Assembly: GCA_963575745.1 (NCBI GenBank) | Contig: CAUYUJ010005003.1 | Span: 101,341-165,340, forward strand | Origin: Prorocentrum cordatum | Lineage: Eukaryota > Sar > Dinophyceae > Prorocentrales > Prorocentraceae | Length of the DNA: 64,000 bases | Direction: 5' to 3' | In this document: positions 11,633-20,543 of the stretch, piece after piece | How positions within the stretch are numbered: the first letter of the stretch is position 1 | Layout: every line of letters starts with the position of its first letter | Notes under the pieces: generated by a model | Seen by the model: the letters and a program-made list of their open reading frames with translations, nothing else | What the model was told of the DNA's origin: nothing | The model's database searches: none | Made by a program: the position numbers and the translations under genes

Positions 11633-11722
11633 GACAAGGGCACGGGCGTCAAGATCATCAAGTCGATGGACAGGGGCAACCCTCTCATGAGGCCCAGGGA
11701 CGAGCGCGAGGAGAAGCCGCAG
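11633..11722 (+). CDS. Exon H
   Basis: Thirty codons, DKGTGVKIIKSMDRGNPLMR then PRDEREEKPQ, after CTGGAAG and before a GTACTA donor. Copy 2 has three replacement changes here (V to A, P to L, D to G). Confidence 0.6.
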
Positions 11723-11827
11723 GTACTAGGGTTCCAGCTGGAAAGAGAAAAGGGGAGTGAGAGCGTATAGGGGAATGGAAAGGATGGAGGTACGTACAGT
11801 GCGAGGGCTGACGGGAGCGACGATGCT

Positions 11828-11945
11828 GGTGAAGGCGAGGGGCTGAGGAGGAGGAGGAGGAGGAGGAGGAGGAGGAGGAGGAGACGACGAAAGAGGCGGA
11901 GGCGGAGGAGGTAGAGGAGGAGGAGGAGGAGGGGTAGAAGGAGGA
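11828..11945. repeat. GGA array, intron H-I
   Basis: GGA repeats with GCGGAG interruptions. Copy 2 carries a shorter version at 58674-58765. Confidence 0.8.
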
Positions 11946-11986
11946 AGAGTGTGAGGAGGAGAAATAGGATACCAGGGGAGCGCGAG

Positions 11987-12090
11987 GCGCGCGGCATGAG
12001 AGAGCATGTACCCCAGGTGGTGCAGCTGATGATCCACTGGTTCGACTCCCCCGAGCAGTGCCTCCATTACGCGCGCAGCCTGGCGGACAA
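11987..12090 (+). CDS. Exon I
   Basis: Reads ARGMREHVPQVVQLMIHWFD then SPEQCLHYARSLAD, plus two bases, before a GTATAT donor. Joined to exon J the split codon gives Lys and the frame continues. Hydrophobic and aromatic content makes this one of the most globular-looking pieces of the gene. Confidence 0.6.
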
Positions 12091-12141
12091 GTATATTGGA
12101 GGCTATCGGGGGCTCGGGGTGGGGGGGGCGACGGGGGAGCT

Positions 12142-12300
12142 CGGGGGGAACGTGCGAACCCTACCCCTACCCCCGCGATTTCTTAGGGGGAGGGTGGGGT
12201 TCACTTCGCTCGGGAGCTCCCGCGCGAAGTGAACCCCTCCCTCGCCCTCAGAAATCGTGGGGGGTAGGGGGTAGGGGTAGGGTTCGCATGTGGCCCCCCC
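12142..12300. mobile_element. GC-rich foldback element, family F1
   Basis: A long hairpin. The left arm GCGAACCCTACCCCTACCCC starts at 12154 and is mirrored by GGGGTAGGGGTAGGGTTCGC ending at 12287. The middle is GGGGTTCACTTCGCTCGGGA and its near-complement. Related copies lie at 43691-43833 (outside the duplication) and 58965-59123 (copy 2), so it is a dispersed family. Confidence 0.85.
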
Positions 12301-12458
12301 AGGAGCGGAGATGTGGAGGGCAAGGGGATGCCAACTCTAGCTGGAGGGTGGAGGTGAGGGGGGAGGATAAAGGAAGTGAGGCGGAGTGGTGCAGGGCGTG
12401 GAGGCAGGATGAAGGGCCGATAGGCTGCACACCCCCCAACGGCCGAAGGCGCCACCAG

Positions 12459-12521
12459 GGAGGAGATCGACGCCATGAAGGAGGACATCATCAAGGCCCG
12501 CACTAAGACGACGGCGTCGAG
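12459..12521 (+). CDS. Exon J
   Basis: One base completing exon I, then EEIDAMKEDIIKARTKTTAS, ending with two bases (AG) before GACAGA, a GA donor. Joined to exon K the split codon gives Arg, producing a basic RKKPAAA junction. Copy 2 changes one Thr to Ala. Confidence 0.5.
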
Positions 12522-12583
12522 GACAGAGTTAGCAACTCATGGGAGCCGTGTAGACACGCGTATGCCCGTCTTTAGCACAGATT

Positions 12584-12690
12584 CGTGTCGGCGCTGAGTC
12601 AGCTTCGGTAAGCGCCGATTAGCGTCGATTTAGCGTCGATCAGCGTCGATGTAGCGTCGACGAGCGTCGATTCGCCAGAGCCGACACGAT
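12584..12690. mobile_element. Small inverted-repeat element with internal repeats
   Basis: Ends TCGTGTCGGC and GCCGACACGA are inverted repeats. The interior is a run of about 12-bp units, AGCGTCGATTTAGCGTCGAT. It lies in intron J-K and is kept in copy 2 (about 59402-59510). It looks like a non-autonomous element whose middle became a minisatellite. Confidence 0.65.
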
Positions 12691-12734
12691 GGTATGGGAG
12701 GCCCCCATGAGTTGCCACATAAATCGTGTATCCT

Positions 12735-12845
12735 TCACGTCTCTCCCTCCTCCTCCTCGTCCTCCTCCTCCTCCTCGTCCTCCTCCTCCTCCGCCCCCTC
12801 CTCCTCCTCCTCCTCCTCCTCCTCCTCCTCCTCCTCCTCCTCCTC
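12735..12845. repeat. CCT array before exon K
   Basis: CCTCCTCGT followed by a TCC array. It encodes only Ser, Pro or Leu runs in the forward frames and lies upstream of the exon K acceptor. Confidence 0.85.
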
Positions 12846-12974
12846 TGGCGTCTCGTCCCTTTTTCCCACTCCTCCCCTCGTCATCGGCCTCTCCATCCAA
12901 CCTGTTCTCCTTATCATCTCCCGCCCGTCCTCCTCCTCGCCCTCAGCCTCATCGTCATCGCCCACTCTGCGTAG

Positions 12975-13200
12975 GAAGAAACCTGCGGCAGCTATTCTCA
13001 AGAGGCCCGCAGCAGCCACCATGAGCTGCCCGTCCACGCCACAGGCGAAGCCGCCGCCCATCCCGACATCCCCTGCAGCTTCAGTGGGGCCATCACCGCT
13101 CAAGCGACCCGCAGCAGATGATCCTCCAGAGAAGGCGCCCGAACCCGTCGAGACCAGCAAGCGCATGAGGAGCCCGCCCACCAAGGACCAGGACAACTGG
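12975..13200 (+). CDS. Exon K, KxPAA-rich
   Basis: After CTCTGCGTAG it reads KKPAAAILKRPAAATMSCPS, a Pro-rich section, then PLKRPAADDPPEKAPEPVET and ends KDQDNW before GTTGAA. The repeated K(K/R)PAA motif also closes exon F. Such motifs are common in predicted dinoflagellate proteins; their role is not known to me. The coding sequence looks the same in copy 2. Confidence 0.6.
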
Positions 13201-13314
13201 GTTGAATGCCTCCCCCTTCGCCAGCTCCTCCCCCCCTCCTCCCAGACACCTCCTCCCAGACCCCTCCTCACAGACCCCTCCTCCCAGACCCCTCCTCCCA
13301 GACCCCTCCTCCTC

Positions 13315-13410
13315 CCTCCAGCTCCTCCTCCTCCTCCTCCTCATCTCCCTCCTCCTCCTCCTCCTCCTCCTCCTCTCCTCCTCCCCCTCCTCCTCCTCCT
13401 CCTCCTCATG
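13315..13410. repeat. CCT array, intron K-L
   Basis: CTCCTC repeats preceded by several CAGACCCCTCCTC units (13245-13305). Longer in copy 2. Confidence 0.8.
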
Positions 13411-13480
13411 CTCGCTAGTTCCTGCCCGTCTACAGTTTCTCTCTTCCCTCATCCTCAGTCTCCGCATCCGCTTGTGGGCA

Positions 13481-13535
13481 CATCCTCCGTTCCCTGATCC
13501 ATCCCATCGAAAGATGGATCTGGGAACGGAGGATG
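13481..13535. repeat. Foldback palindrome 2
   Basis: Arms CATCCTCCGTTCCCTGATCC at 13481 and GGATCTGGGAACGGAGGATG ending at 13535 (23-bp arms, one mismatch, 9-base loop). Present in copy 2 at about 60305-60358. Confidence 0.9.
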
Positions 13536-13540
13536 GCCAA

Positions 13541-13578
13541 TGCTGGTTGACTGCAACGATCGGTGCAGTCAACCAGCA
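13541..13578. repeat. Foldback palindrome 3, overlapping a MITE end
   Basis: Perfect 15-bp arms TGCTGGTTGACTGCA and TGCAGTCAACCAGCA around an 8-base loop. The right arm is also the left end of the family 1 MITE that follows, as if two MITE ends lie head to head. Confidence 0.85.
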
Positions 13579-13735
13579 TAATACGGACAACCATCCCAAA
13601 TAAGCCCACGCATCCTTGCCCACTCGGCCCATCCTCGGCGACGCTCGCTGGCCAACCTCATCGAACCAACAACATGGGCCTCCGAGGCCCTTGCATCCTT
13701 ACCGCGCATCCTTGTGATGCGGGTGGGGTGTACTG
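13567..13735. mobile_element. MITE family 1, diverged copy
   Basis: Begins CAGTCAACCAGCATAATACG and shares the internal GCCCTTGCATCCTTACCGCG block with the 30643 element. The right end has decayed to GGGGTGTACTG. Kept in copy 2 from about 60389. Confidence 0.7.
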
Positions 13736-14557
13736 CCCACGCATCAGTGCATCAGTCCCCAGCTCGATGGGTGCATCGGAAAGGACTGGACGCAGCTGAG
13801 CTTGGCCAGGAGCAGCCCCGAGATATTTCGGCGCTAGGGGCCTGGGCAAGAGAGCCAGGGCGAGACGCGAGGAGCGCTCGCCCACTCGCTGCGGGAAAAC
13901 AAACGCATCGTTCACCGCTCTCCCATGGTCACGCCCGCCCCGCCCGCACCTCCCTGGCGTTCCCTCCTCGGACCGTGTTCGGGGTGGGCCTGTACCGTGC
14001 AACAACCGGTCCAGATTAGTAGGTCGACCCTGCTAAATCAAGGGTACCCTTGTGTCCTGTGCCTCGCGGCCCATGCTTCCTACATTCCTGCGACAGTGTG
14101 GCCCTCGGAAGGGTCTTGTGTCCTCTCGCGTGTCCTGCCCAATCGAGTCCGACTGTCGGGTCCTGGCTGGACGGCACGCATGATTCGAGAGTCACCCGAA
14201 GGCACGACTAACCCCACGTTCGTCTGAGCAGGAGGTATATTAGGAGGGGAGGGCGATAAGGGTGACCAGGAGGGGACGGCGAGGATCGTGGCAGACGTCA
14301 GAGGGGGGACGAAGGAGGCGAGGAGGAAGAACACACAGCCATGGCTGTCGACCGCTATGCAATCACCATGGGGAAATAAGGACCGAGTTGGTCTCGGGAG
14401 GGGCTCGAGTTGTCGGGGCGTTCCTCATGATCTAGGTCGGCGAACCGATTCGTGGCCGAGGTCCGCCGTGGTCAAGATAGCCCCTTCGTTCCTTCCATGG
14501 CAGCGCATCGGCTACACGTGAAACATTGTGGCCTCTGTGGCTCAGAGTTTCTTGTAG
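13736..14557. other. Rest of intron K-L, no exon recognised
   Basis: GC-rich unique-looking sequence shared with copy 2. No block has exon-like borders. A further small exon here cannot be excluded and would change the phase reasoning for exon L. Confidence 0.4.
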
Positions 14558-15285
14558 GCGACAGCGCGACGGTGTCTGCGCACATGGCCCCCCCCCGCAG
14601 CGTGTTCGCCACAGATTCGGGCGCCCCCCCGCCATGGGTCCGCGTTGTGGAGCCGACAGCCGCTCCAGCAGCAGATGAGGCAACGCAGGTCCAGCTGATC
14701 GACGCCGATACCCAGCCCGAGACCCAGGAGGACCTGCAGCAGCGGGACCAGCAGCACCAGCTGGTAGCCGCGCAGGCCCAGCAGCCGCAGGCCCAGCATA
14801 ACCAGCTGGCCGTCGCGCAGGTCCAACAGGCCCAACAACAGGCCCAGCAGCATGCCCAGCAGCAGGCCCAGCACCAGCAGCAGGCCCAGCACCAGCAGCA
14901 GGCCCAGCAGGCTCAGCAGGCCCAGCACCTGCAGCAGCAGACCCATCACCAGCAGCAGGCCCATCACCAGCAGCAGGCCCAGCAGGCCCAGCACCTGCAG
15001 CAGCAGCCCCATCACCAGCAGCAGGCCCTGCATGCCAAGCATGCCCAGCACCATCAGCAGGCCCACCAGCAGCAGGCCCATCACCAGCAGCAGGCCCATC
15101 ACCAGCAGCAGACCCAGCAAGCACACCACCAGCAGCAAGTCAGTCAGGCCCATCACCAGCAAGTGGTGCCGCTTTGGGAGCAGTCGGCCAACAGCAGGTC
15201 TGAAGGCGCCAGCGAGCCACGCCAGCCAACAAGAGCCTCCAACGCGGCATGGTCGACGACGCCGCCCACGCCGCAACCCTCACAG
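14558..15285 (+). CDS. Exon L, Gln/His-rich; frame-disrupted copy
   Basis: After TTTCTTGTAG the exon corresponds to the in-frame exon of copy 2 (61381-62184). Most of it encodes QAQQ/HHQQQ repeats (about 14720-15170). Copy 1 lacks 7 bases near the start (14563) and more between 15186 and 15260, where copy 2 encodes EEVQKLKAQAKVYEEKRS. Exon length is 728 nt against 804, a difference of 76 that is not a multiple of three. Using the same splice sites, copy 1 shifts frame and meets a stop. The Gln-rich frame itself stays open, so a different acceptor could rescue it. Confidence 0.5.
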
Positions 15286-15339
15286 GATTGTGGGTCAACT
15301 GTGCCCGCTTCGCCTCCTCCTCCTCCTCATCCTGGCGCG

Positions 15340-15585
15340 TATCCTCCTCCTCCTCCTCCTCCTCCTCCTCCTCTTCCTCCTCCTCCTCCTCCTCCTCCTC
15401 CTCCTCCTCCTCATCATCCTCATCCTCATCCTCATCCTCATCCTCATCCTCATCCTTCTCCTCCTCCTCCTCCTCCTCCTCCTCCTCCTCCTCCGCATCT
15501 GCATCCGCACCCGCCTCCGCCTCCACCTCCTCCTCCTCCTCCTCCTCCTCCTTCTCCTCCCCTCCTTCTCATCCGCCTGCCTGGC
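15340..15585. repeat. CCT/CAT array, intron L-N
   Basis: TCC repeats with an inner TCATCC block and a GCATCTGCATCCGCACCCGC block. Pro, Ser and Leu frames are artefacts. Confidence 0.85.
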
Positions 15586-15752
15586 GCAGCGGATGGGAGG
15601 CACTCCTGCTCCTCCTTCTCCTCGAGGCCCTGGCCTCCTGAGCTGGGCTCGACGGTTTCGGCTGCCCCCGCCCTCACAAGATCCCCCAACTTCCCCCCGT
15701 AACTCCGCCCCCCCCTCTCCCGCGTGCATCCACCCCTTATCCCGCCTCCCAG

Positions 15753-16016
15753 GAAGAGCAGACCCGCTTGCTGACGCAACAATTGTTCGAGCTGAAGGCT
15801 GCCGCGGGCATGCCGCGTGCTGCGCGCGCTCAAGCTGGCGAAGGAGCTCCGTGCGATGCGCCCGCGCTGGCGCCTGTGCCGCTCCCGCCCCAAGTCCCGA
15901 TCTCCCCGCCAGGCACGTGGAACACTGGTAGTCCACGTGCCGCAGCGGTGGAGGTTGCGGAGGCGGCGGGGGCGGCGGGCACGGGTGGTGCAGAGGTGCT
16001 GCAGGATGCTTCTTAC
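15753..16016 (+). CDS. Exon N, Ala/Pro-rich
   Basis: 88 codons after CCGCCTCCCAG: EEQTRLLTQQLFELKAAAGM, a Pro/Ala section with PPGTWNTGSPRAAAVEVAEA, ending VLQDASY before GTGTAA. Reading on one codon gives a stop, so it could instead be a terminal exon. Copy 2 has three replacement changes. Confidence 0.6.
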
Positions 16017-16129
16017 GTGTAATATGCACCTCTTCACGCCCAAATGTTCTCCCTCCTCCCACTCCTCGCAGCCACCCCCCTACTCCTCTCATCCCCCCTC
16101 GCTCATGTCCCCCCCATCCGCCCTGCGAG

Positions 16130-16201
16130 GACACAGCTACGATCGAGCGGATGCTGGAGGAGAACGCCAAGCAGCACACCGCAGAGGTCCACCCGCAGCG
16201 G
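16130..16201 (+). CDS. Exon O
   Basis: 24 codons, DTATIERMLEENAKQHTAEV then HPQR, after CCCTGCGAG and before a GC donor (GCTGAA). It begins in the phase left by exon N. Short, charged, helix-like. Copy 2 changes M to V and T to A. Confidence 0.45.
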
Positions 16202-16214
16202 GCTGAACCTAAAA

Positions 16215-16312
16215 CAGGCCCAGCGGAATGCCCAACATGCGTTCAGCTCTCTACCCGCGCCTGGGAGCTCCCAGGCTGGACGGCGGCGAGCTAAACACAT
16301 TTGGGCATTCCA
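16215..16312. repeat. Foldback palindrome 4
   Basis: Imperfect hairpin: GGAATGCCCAACATGCGTTC on the left, CACATTTGGGCATTCC on the right, GGGAGCTCCC at the centre. Kept in copy 2 at about 63135-63232. Confidence 0.8.
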
Positions 16313-16314
16313 AG

Positions 16315-16420
16315 GAGGAGGAGGAGGAGGAGGATGAGGAGGAGGAGGAGGAGGAGGGAAAGGAGGAGGGAAAGGAGGAAGAGCATGAGGAGGAGGCACA
16401 TGAGGAGGACGAGGAGGATG
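16315..16420. repeat. GGA array, intron O-P
   Basis: GGA/GAG repeats right after foldback 4, giving a Glu-rich artefact frame. Confidence 0.8.
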
Positions 16421-16477
16421 CGGCCCCTCCCCTGTTACCGCTTCCGTCTCTCCACTGCCTCAGCGTCATCCCGCGAG

Positions 16478-16619
16478 GTCCCCGTGGGCGCGGTGGCCAG
16501 CGAGGTGGTCGCGGACTTCGTCCACGACGACCCCTTGATCCAGGCTGCGTTCGAACAGGACTTCCAGTTCGACGCGAACTCCTCGCTGGGCGTGAAGTTT
16601 TACAGGAGCTCGGGGGGCA
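16478..16619 (+). CDS. Exon P
   Basis: Reads VPVGAVASEVVADFVHDDPL then IQAAFEQDFQFDANSSLGVK and FYRSSGG. A better acceptor (CTGCCTCAG) lies 14 bases upstream at 16461-16463, so the start is uncertain. The end before GTGCAA does not match the phase of exon Q, so the 3' border is also uncertain. Copy 2 has four differences, all changing the amino acid. Confidence 0.45.
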
Positions 16620-16632
16620 GTGCAAGTTTGCC

Positions 16633-16715
16633 ATAACACCGACACCGACACCGATAACAACGCCACCGATAACAACGACACCGATAACAACGACATCGAT
16701 AGCAACGATAACTAT
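16633..16715. repeat. ACCGATAACAACG minisatellite
   Basis: Degenerate repeats of CACCGATAACAACG type, ending at foldback 5. Confidence 0.75.
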
Positions 16716-16722
16716 AGCCCAT

Positions 16723-16782
16723 ATCGTGGCATGGTTATCGTGCTTATACACTTATGTGTAAGCACGATAACCATGCCACGAT
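16723..16782. repeat. Foldback palindrome 5
   Basis: Arms ATCGTGGCATGGTTATCGTG and CACGATAACCATGCCACGAT (27-29 bp, a 2-base indel near the loop). In copy 2 the left arm has one mismatch (ATCGCGG). Confidence 0.95.
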
Positions 16783-16788
16783 GTGGTT

Positions 16789-16840
16789 CGGATACTAGAT
16801 AAGACCGAACACAATGGTGTTCGGTCTTATCTAGTATCCG
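16789..16840. repeat. Foldback palindrome 6
   Basis: Perfect 24-bp arms (CGGATACTAGATAAGACCGA and its complement) around a 4-base loop AATG. It starts 6 bases after foldback 5 and sits 57 bases before exon Q. Identical in copy 2. Confidence 0.97.
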
Positions 16841-16896
16841 ACGGCGACGATCGCGACACGGCTGAGGGGAGGAGTTCGGGGGGCGGGTGTCGGCAG

Positions 16897-17025
16897 CGAT
16901 CGGAGCGCGGGCCGACGCCCAGGAATCTGACGCCAGCCGCCATGCAGAAGTACAAGCGGATGAACAGGGGCATGAAGAAGATCGAGCGCGAGGAGTGGGC
17001 GCGCAAATTGTACAGCGAGGCTAAG
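16897..17025 (+). CDS. Exon Q
   Basis: 43 codons, RSERGPTPRNLTPAAMQKYK then RMNRGMKKIEREEWARKLYS and EAK, between GTGTCGGCAG and a GTGATA donor. Basic and helical. Identical in copy 2, which contrasts with exon P. Confidence 0.6.
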
Positions 17026-17159
17026 GTGATACACCCTCGTCCTTCCTCCTCCTGATCGGCCTCCACCTCTCGCCCCTCGCCCTCGCCATCCTCGCCTCCG
17101 CCATCACCGTTGCTACTGCTGCGCCTCTCCTCCTATTGTCGTCGCTGCTGGTGTCTCTC

Positions 17160-17520
17160 CGCCTCCTCCTCCTCCTCCTCCTCCTCCTCCTCCTCTTCCT
17201 TCTCCTCCTCCTGGTCCTCCTCCTCCGCCTCCTCATCCTCCTGCCCCTGGTCCGCCTCCACCTCCTCCTCCTCCTCCTCCTCCACATCATCATCATCGTC
17301 ATCATCATCATCATCATCATCAGCATCATCATCATCATCATCATCATCAGCATCATCATCATCATCATCATCGGCAACAGCATCAGTATCAACATCATCG
17401 ACAACCTCAATATCCTCAGCATGTCCTCCCGTCACCCCCTCTCGGTCCTCCTCGCACCAACAACAACAGCAACAGCAACAACAACAACAACAACAACAAC
17501 AACAGCATCACCATCCCCTC
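17160..17520. repeat. CCT, CAT and CAA microsatellite block
   Basis: CCTCCT (17165-17280), CATCAT (17283-17395) and CAACAA (17458-17505) arrays in the intron between exons Q and R. Confidence 0.85.
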
Positions 17521-17588
17521 CCCCCCTCTTTCCAGACACCTCCCGTCGCCCCCTCTCGTTCCTCCTGTCGTGCCTTCCGCCGCTTCAG

Positions 17589-17690
17589 GCGAAGCGCGAG
17601 AAGGCGAAGATCGAGACGGACACAGAACGAGAGTGGGGCACGATGATGAACGTGGACTCGATCATTCGCGAGGAAGGGGGGGCATATATC
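17589..17690 (+). CDS. Exon R
   Basis: 34 codons, AKREKAKIETDTEREWGTMM then NVDSIIREEGGAYI, after TTCCGCCGCTTCAG and before a GTCAGA donor. Phase 0. Its donor ATCGTCAGA is repeated twice downstream by a tandem duplication of the intron. Confidence 0.6.
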
Positions 17691-18290
17691 GTCAGAGCCA
17701 ACTGTCCCCATTAACTAGTCAACTCACCCCTATGCGTCCCCTCCCTGCTGCTGCTACCGAAATTCGCAGGGGGGGGTCTTAGAGATGAGTTCACGAGTTC
17801 TCGAACTCACCGTACTCATATCTTCTGAATAACCTATCCTGGTTAACCTCTGCCCCGCCCGACCCATTCCCCCGTGTGTGTTCTGCCAGGTATCGTCAGA
17901 TGAACTGCTTACATTATATGTTAACTAGTCGACTGGCCCCTAGGCTCCTTCCTGCAACAACATCAATTTCGCATGGAGGGGCCATGAGCAGGAGCTCACG
18001 AGTTCAGGAAGTTCCCGCACTCTCATCTTCTCGGCCACCAGTCCTGACCAACTTCTTCCCCGCCCTTCCCATTCTCCCGCGTGTGTGTGTGCGGCCAGAC
18101 ATCGTCAGAGCAAATGCTCCCATGCATTAATTAGTCAACTCGCCCCTAGACCCTTCCCTGCTACATCCAATTAACATGGAGGGGTAGTGAAAACGAGTTC
18201 ACGAGTTCTCGAACTTCCCGCACTCCCATCTTCTCGACCACCAATCCTGACCAGCCTCTGCCCCGCCCGACCCATTCCCCCGTGGGTGAT
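17690..18290. repeat. Intron in three tandem units of about 200 bp
   Basis: Units begin ATCGTCAGA at about 17688, 17892 and 18099. Each holds TTAACTAGTCAACTCGCCCC-like sequence, CACGAGTTCTCGAACT and CCCGACCCATTCCCCCGTG. The first two units end in a GCCAG just before the next ATCGTCAG, so the array holds three donor-like and several acceptor-like sites. Confidence 0.8.
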
Positions 18291-18306
18291 CGGGCGCCTT
18301 CTTAAG

Positions 18307-18406
18307 GAAGGAGGCCGCAAATCGGCGGCGGCGGTGCAAGGGGCCATCAACTATTGCGCCGCCGCCACCAAGCTGGGCTGGTGCATTGGGGCACGAACGG
18401 GGCAGG
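18307..18406 (+). CDS. Exon S
   Basis: Reads EGGRKSAAAVQGAINYCAAA then TKLGWCIGARTGQ after GCGCCTTCTTAAG. The right border (GC donor after CAGG) was chosen to fit the phase of exon T; other borders are possible. Confidence 0.45.
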
Positions 18407-18627
18407 GCGAACGGGGCGTGTTGTCTCCACTCCCCCTCCATCCTGCCTCCCCGTTTCCTTGCCCTCACTCAGTGCCGTCGCTCCTCTTCCTTCCTCCCTC
18501 CCATCTCACTCTCCCCCTCGCGTTCTCTCGTTCCGCCTCGCCCTCGTTCCCGCCATCTCCTCTCCCTCTCCCCCTCCCCCCTCTCCCCTCGTCTAAATAT
18601 GCAGATATGCATGTGCTGTTCGATCGC

Positions 18628-18646
18628 TCTCGCTCTCGCTCTCTCC

Positions 18647-18726
<80 letters not shown>

Positions 18727-18738
18727 CTCTCTCTCTCT
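18628..18738. repeat. CT microsatellite
   Basis: Long TCTCTC array in intron S-T. Confidence 0.95.
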
Positions 18739-18846
18739 ACCCCCCCCCCCCTCTTCACAATTCCCTCCCTCCGTCCCACCTCTCTCTTGCATGTCACTCT
18801 CTCTCGCTCTCCCTATATCCCTCTCGATGTGCCCGCGCCGTCGTAG

Positions 18847-18986
18847 CAAGGTTCCAATACAACGACATGACGAAGCGGATCGAATTCCTCTACAAAAAGA
18901 GGGGCTTCGAGCACACGTTCCAGACGCGCTGGAGCATTCGAGAGCAGGAGGTAGCGCGCAAGAGCAAGAATGCATTGCCCCTGCAG
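18847..18986 (+). CDS. Exon T
   Basis: Two bases, then RFQYNDMTKRIEFLYKKRGF, EHTFQTRWSIREQEVARKSK and NALPLQ before a GTGTTG donor. The aromatic and charged mix is protein-like. No domain recognised. Confidence 0.6.
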
Positions 18987-19345
18987 GTGTTGGGCCACGA
19001 AAGGGGGCAAGGGAGAAGGGGGGCGGAGCAAGAGGAAAGGGGAGAATATAACGGATGAAGGCGAACCCCAAAACGTGGCAGGAGCGGGGGCCGAATGCGG
19101 GCCCGAACAAAAAAAACGAACACTGGTAAGATAAACAGCGCGGCGGCGAGACACCGACCGAACGAGTGGCCGATGCCCGAAACCCGAAGGGACAACGTGG
19201 GGGATAAGTCAACACGAGGATGAGGACGAGGGGGAGAATGGTGAGGAGCGCCAGGAGGAGGAGAGGGTGGGAGAGTAGGCGGAGGAGCTGGAGGTGGAGG
19301 ATGAGGGAGCATGTCGTATTACATAATCGTGAACCCCCTCCCGAG

Positions 19346-20194
19346 GTGGCGGCCGCCGATGAGCTGGGCGCGCAGCTCGTGACAAGGGCGGCGCTGGCGG
19401 CGGGCGCGCAGCGTTGGGCAGAGGCGCCGCCAGGAGCGGCTGACGCGCAGCGTTCGGCAGGAGCGGCACCAGGGGCGGCGCAGCCCTCGGCAGAGGCGGC
19501 GCCAGGAGCGGCGAGCGCAGCATCGGCGGCGACGGCACCAGGAGCGGCGAGCGCAGCATCGGCAGAGGCGGCACCAGGAGCGGCGAGCGCAGCATCGGCA
19601 GGGGTGGCACCAGGAGCGGCAGGAGCGCAGCCCTCGGCAGGGGCTGCACCAGGAGCGGCGCAGCCCTCGGCAGAGGCGGTGCCAGGAGCGGCCCAGCCCT
19701 CGGCAGAGTCGGCGCCAGGAGCGGCGAGCGCAGCGTCGGCAGGGGCTGCGCCAGGAGCGGCAGGAGCGCGGCCCTCGGCAGGGGCTGCACCAGGAGCGGC
19801 TGGCGAGGCATCGGCAGGGGCGGCACCAGGAGCGGCAAGGGCGGCGGCGGCAGGGGCGGCACCAGGAGCGGCTGGCGCATCGGCAAAGGCGGCACCAGGA
19901 GTGGCAACTGCTGCGGAGGCAGTCGTGTTGCCAACGGCAACAGCCGCGGCTGAGGCGCCAACGAGCAAGGCCAAGGCAGGAGACGCGCCCAGCACGGGCA
20001 AGAATATCAATAAGCGCGGACAGCCGGTGCCTGCGAGGACAGGGGGCGGTAAGAAAGCAAGGAAAGATGAGTCTGAGGAGGCGAAGAAGCTGCGGGAGGA
20101 CGAGGAGGCTGCTTCCGACAGTGCGCTGCGGTTCCGCAAGCAGCTGTCGGCAGGGAAGGCGGTGGTGGACCTCGTCAAAACGAACTCCCAATGG
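19346..20194 (+). CDS. Exon U, APGAA repeat protein section
   Basis: 283 codons after CCCTCCCGAG. After VAAADELGAQLVTRAALAAG come about 15 imperfect repeats of the form APGAASAASAE (about 19430-19910), then a Lys-rich section with KNINKRGQPVPARTGGGKKA, and finally RFRKQLSAGKAVVDLVKTNS and QW. It ends before GCAGCG (GC donor). The repeats suggest a flexible linker. Confidence 0.55.
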
Positions 20195-20361
20195 GCAGCG
20201 CGGGGACCTACACTAACGAACGAATTGCCCTTCCCCGTGGGAACTACGGGCCCCCGCCCTCCCACCCCCTGCTTCCCCGTCATCCTCTCGTCATTCGCCC
20301 GTGCAGTTCATCTCGCCATAACTCCCCCCTAGCTCACGGTCGGCCCCTTTGCCAGATTTTA

Positions 20362-20543
20362 CAGTCGGGGCGTTGACCTAAGGAACCCTAAACTAAATAA
20401 GGAACGAGGCCCCTGGTTCCCATAAGTTACACTTCGATCTCCCATGGAAAACCTCATAAAAAACCCAAGGCAAGCGGTATAACAATCAAGGAACACCGAG
20501 CCCCTCCCCAACGAAAAGGACTCCTTCTTCAGCGATCCGACTG
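20362..20543. mobile_element. MITE family 2, complete, at an exon edge
   Basis: Ends CAGTCGGGGCGTTGACCTAA and CTTCAGCGATCCGACTG. It is flanked by TA on both sides (20360-20361 and 20544-20545), as expected for a Tc1/mariner/pogo-type target. Removing it and one TA joins AG, ATT TTA and CGCGAG, an uninterrupted exon start in the right phase. Its own last bases supply an AG that could serve as a new acceptor. Confidence 0.7.

Larger units (their letters stand above)
7299..17081. repeat. Segmental duplication, copy 1
   Basis: This block is repeated in the same orientation at 54134-64000, beginning with a shared CCCAGAGGGTCGCCGACCTT. Similarity spans exons, introns, foldbacks and microsatellites, with only scattered substitutions and indels. 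The offset drifts from about 46,835 to 46,919, so copy 2 is slightly longer. The right boundary is unknown because copy 2 runs off the window. Copy 1 carries frame-breaking deletions in exon L. Confidence 0.95.

Noticed and set aside
12040-12062. GGTTCGACTCCC, like a tRNA T-arm
   Set aside because: It lies in exon I and no matching acceptor stem, D arm or anticodon arm is around it.
18469-20283. Minus-strand ORF of 604 codons
   Set aside because: It is the antisense of the APGAA repeat of exon U, whose GC-rich period keeps several frames open. The plus strand continues into non-repeat, protein-like sequence with splice sites.
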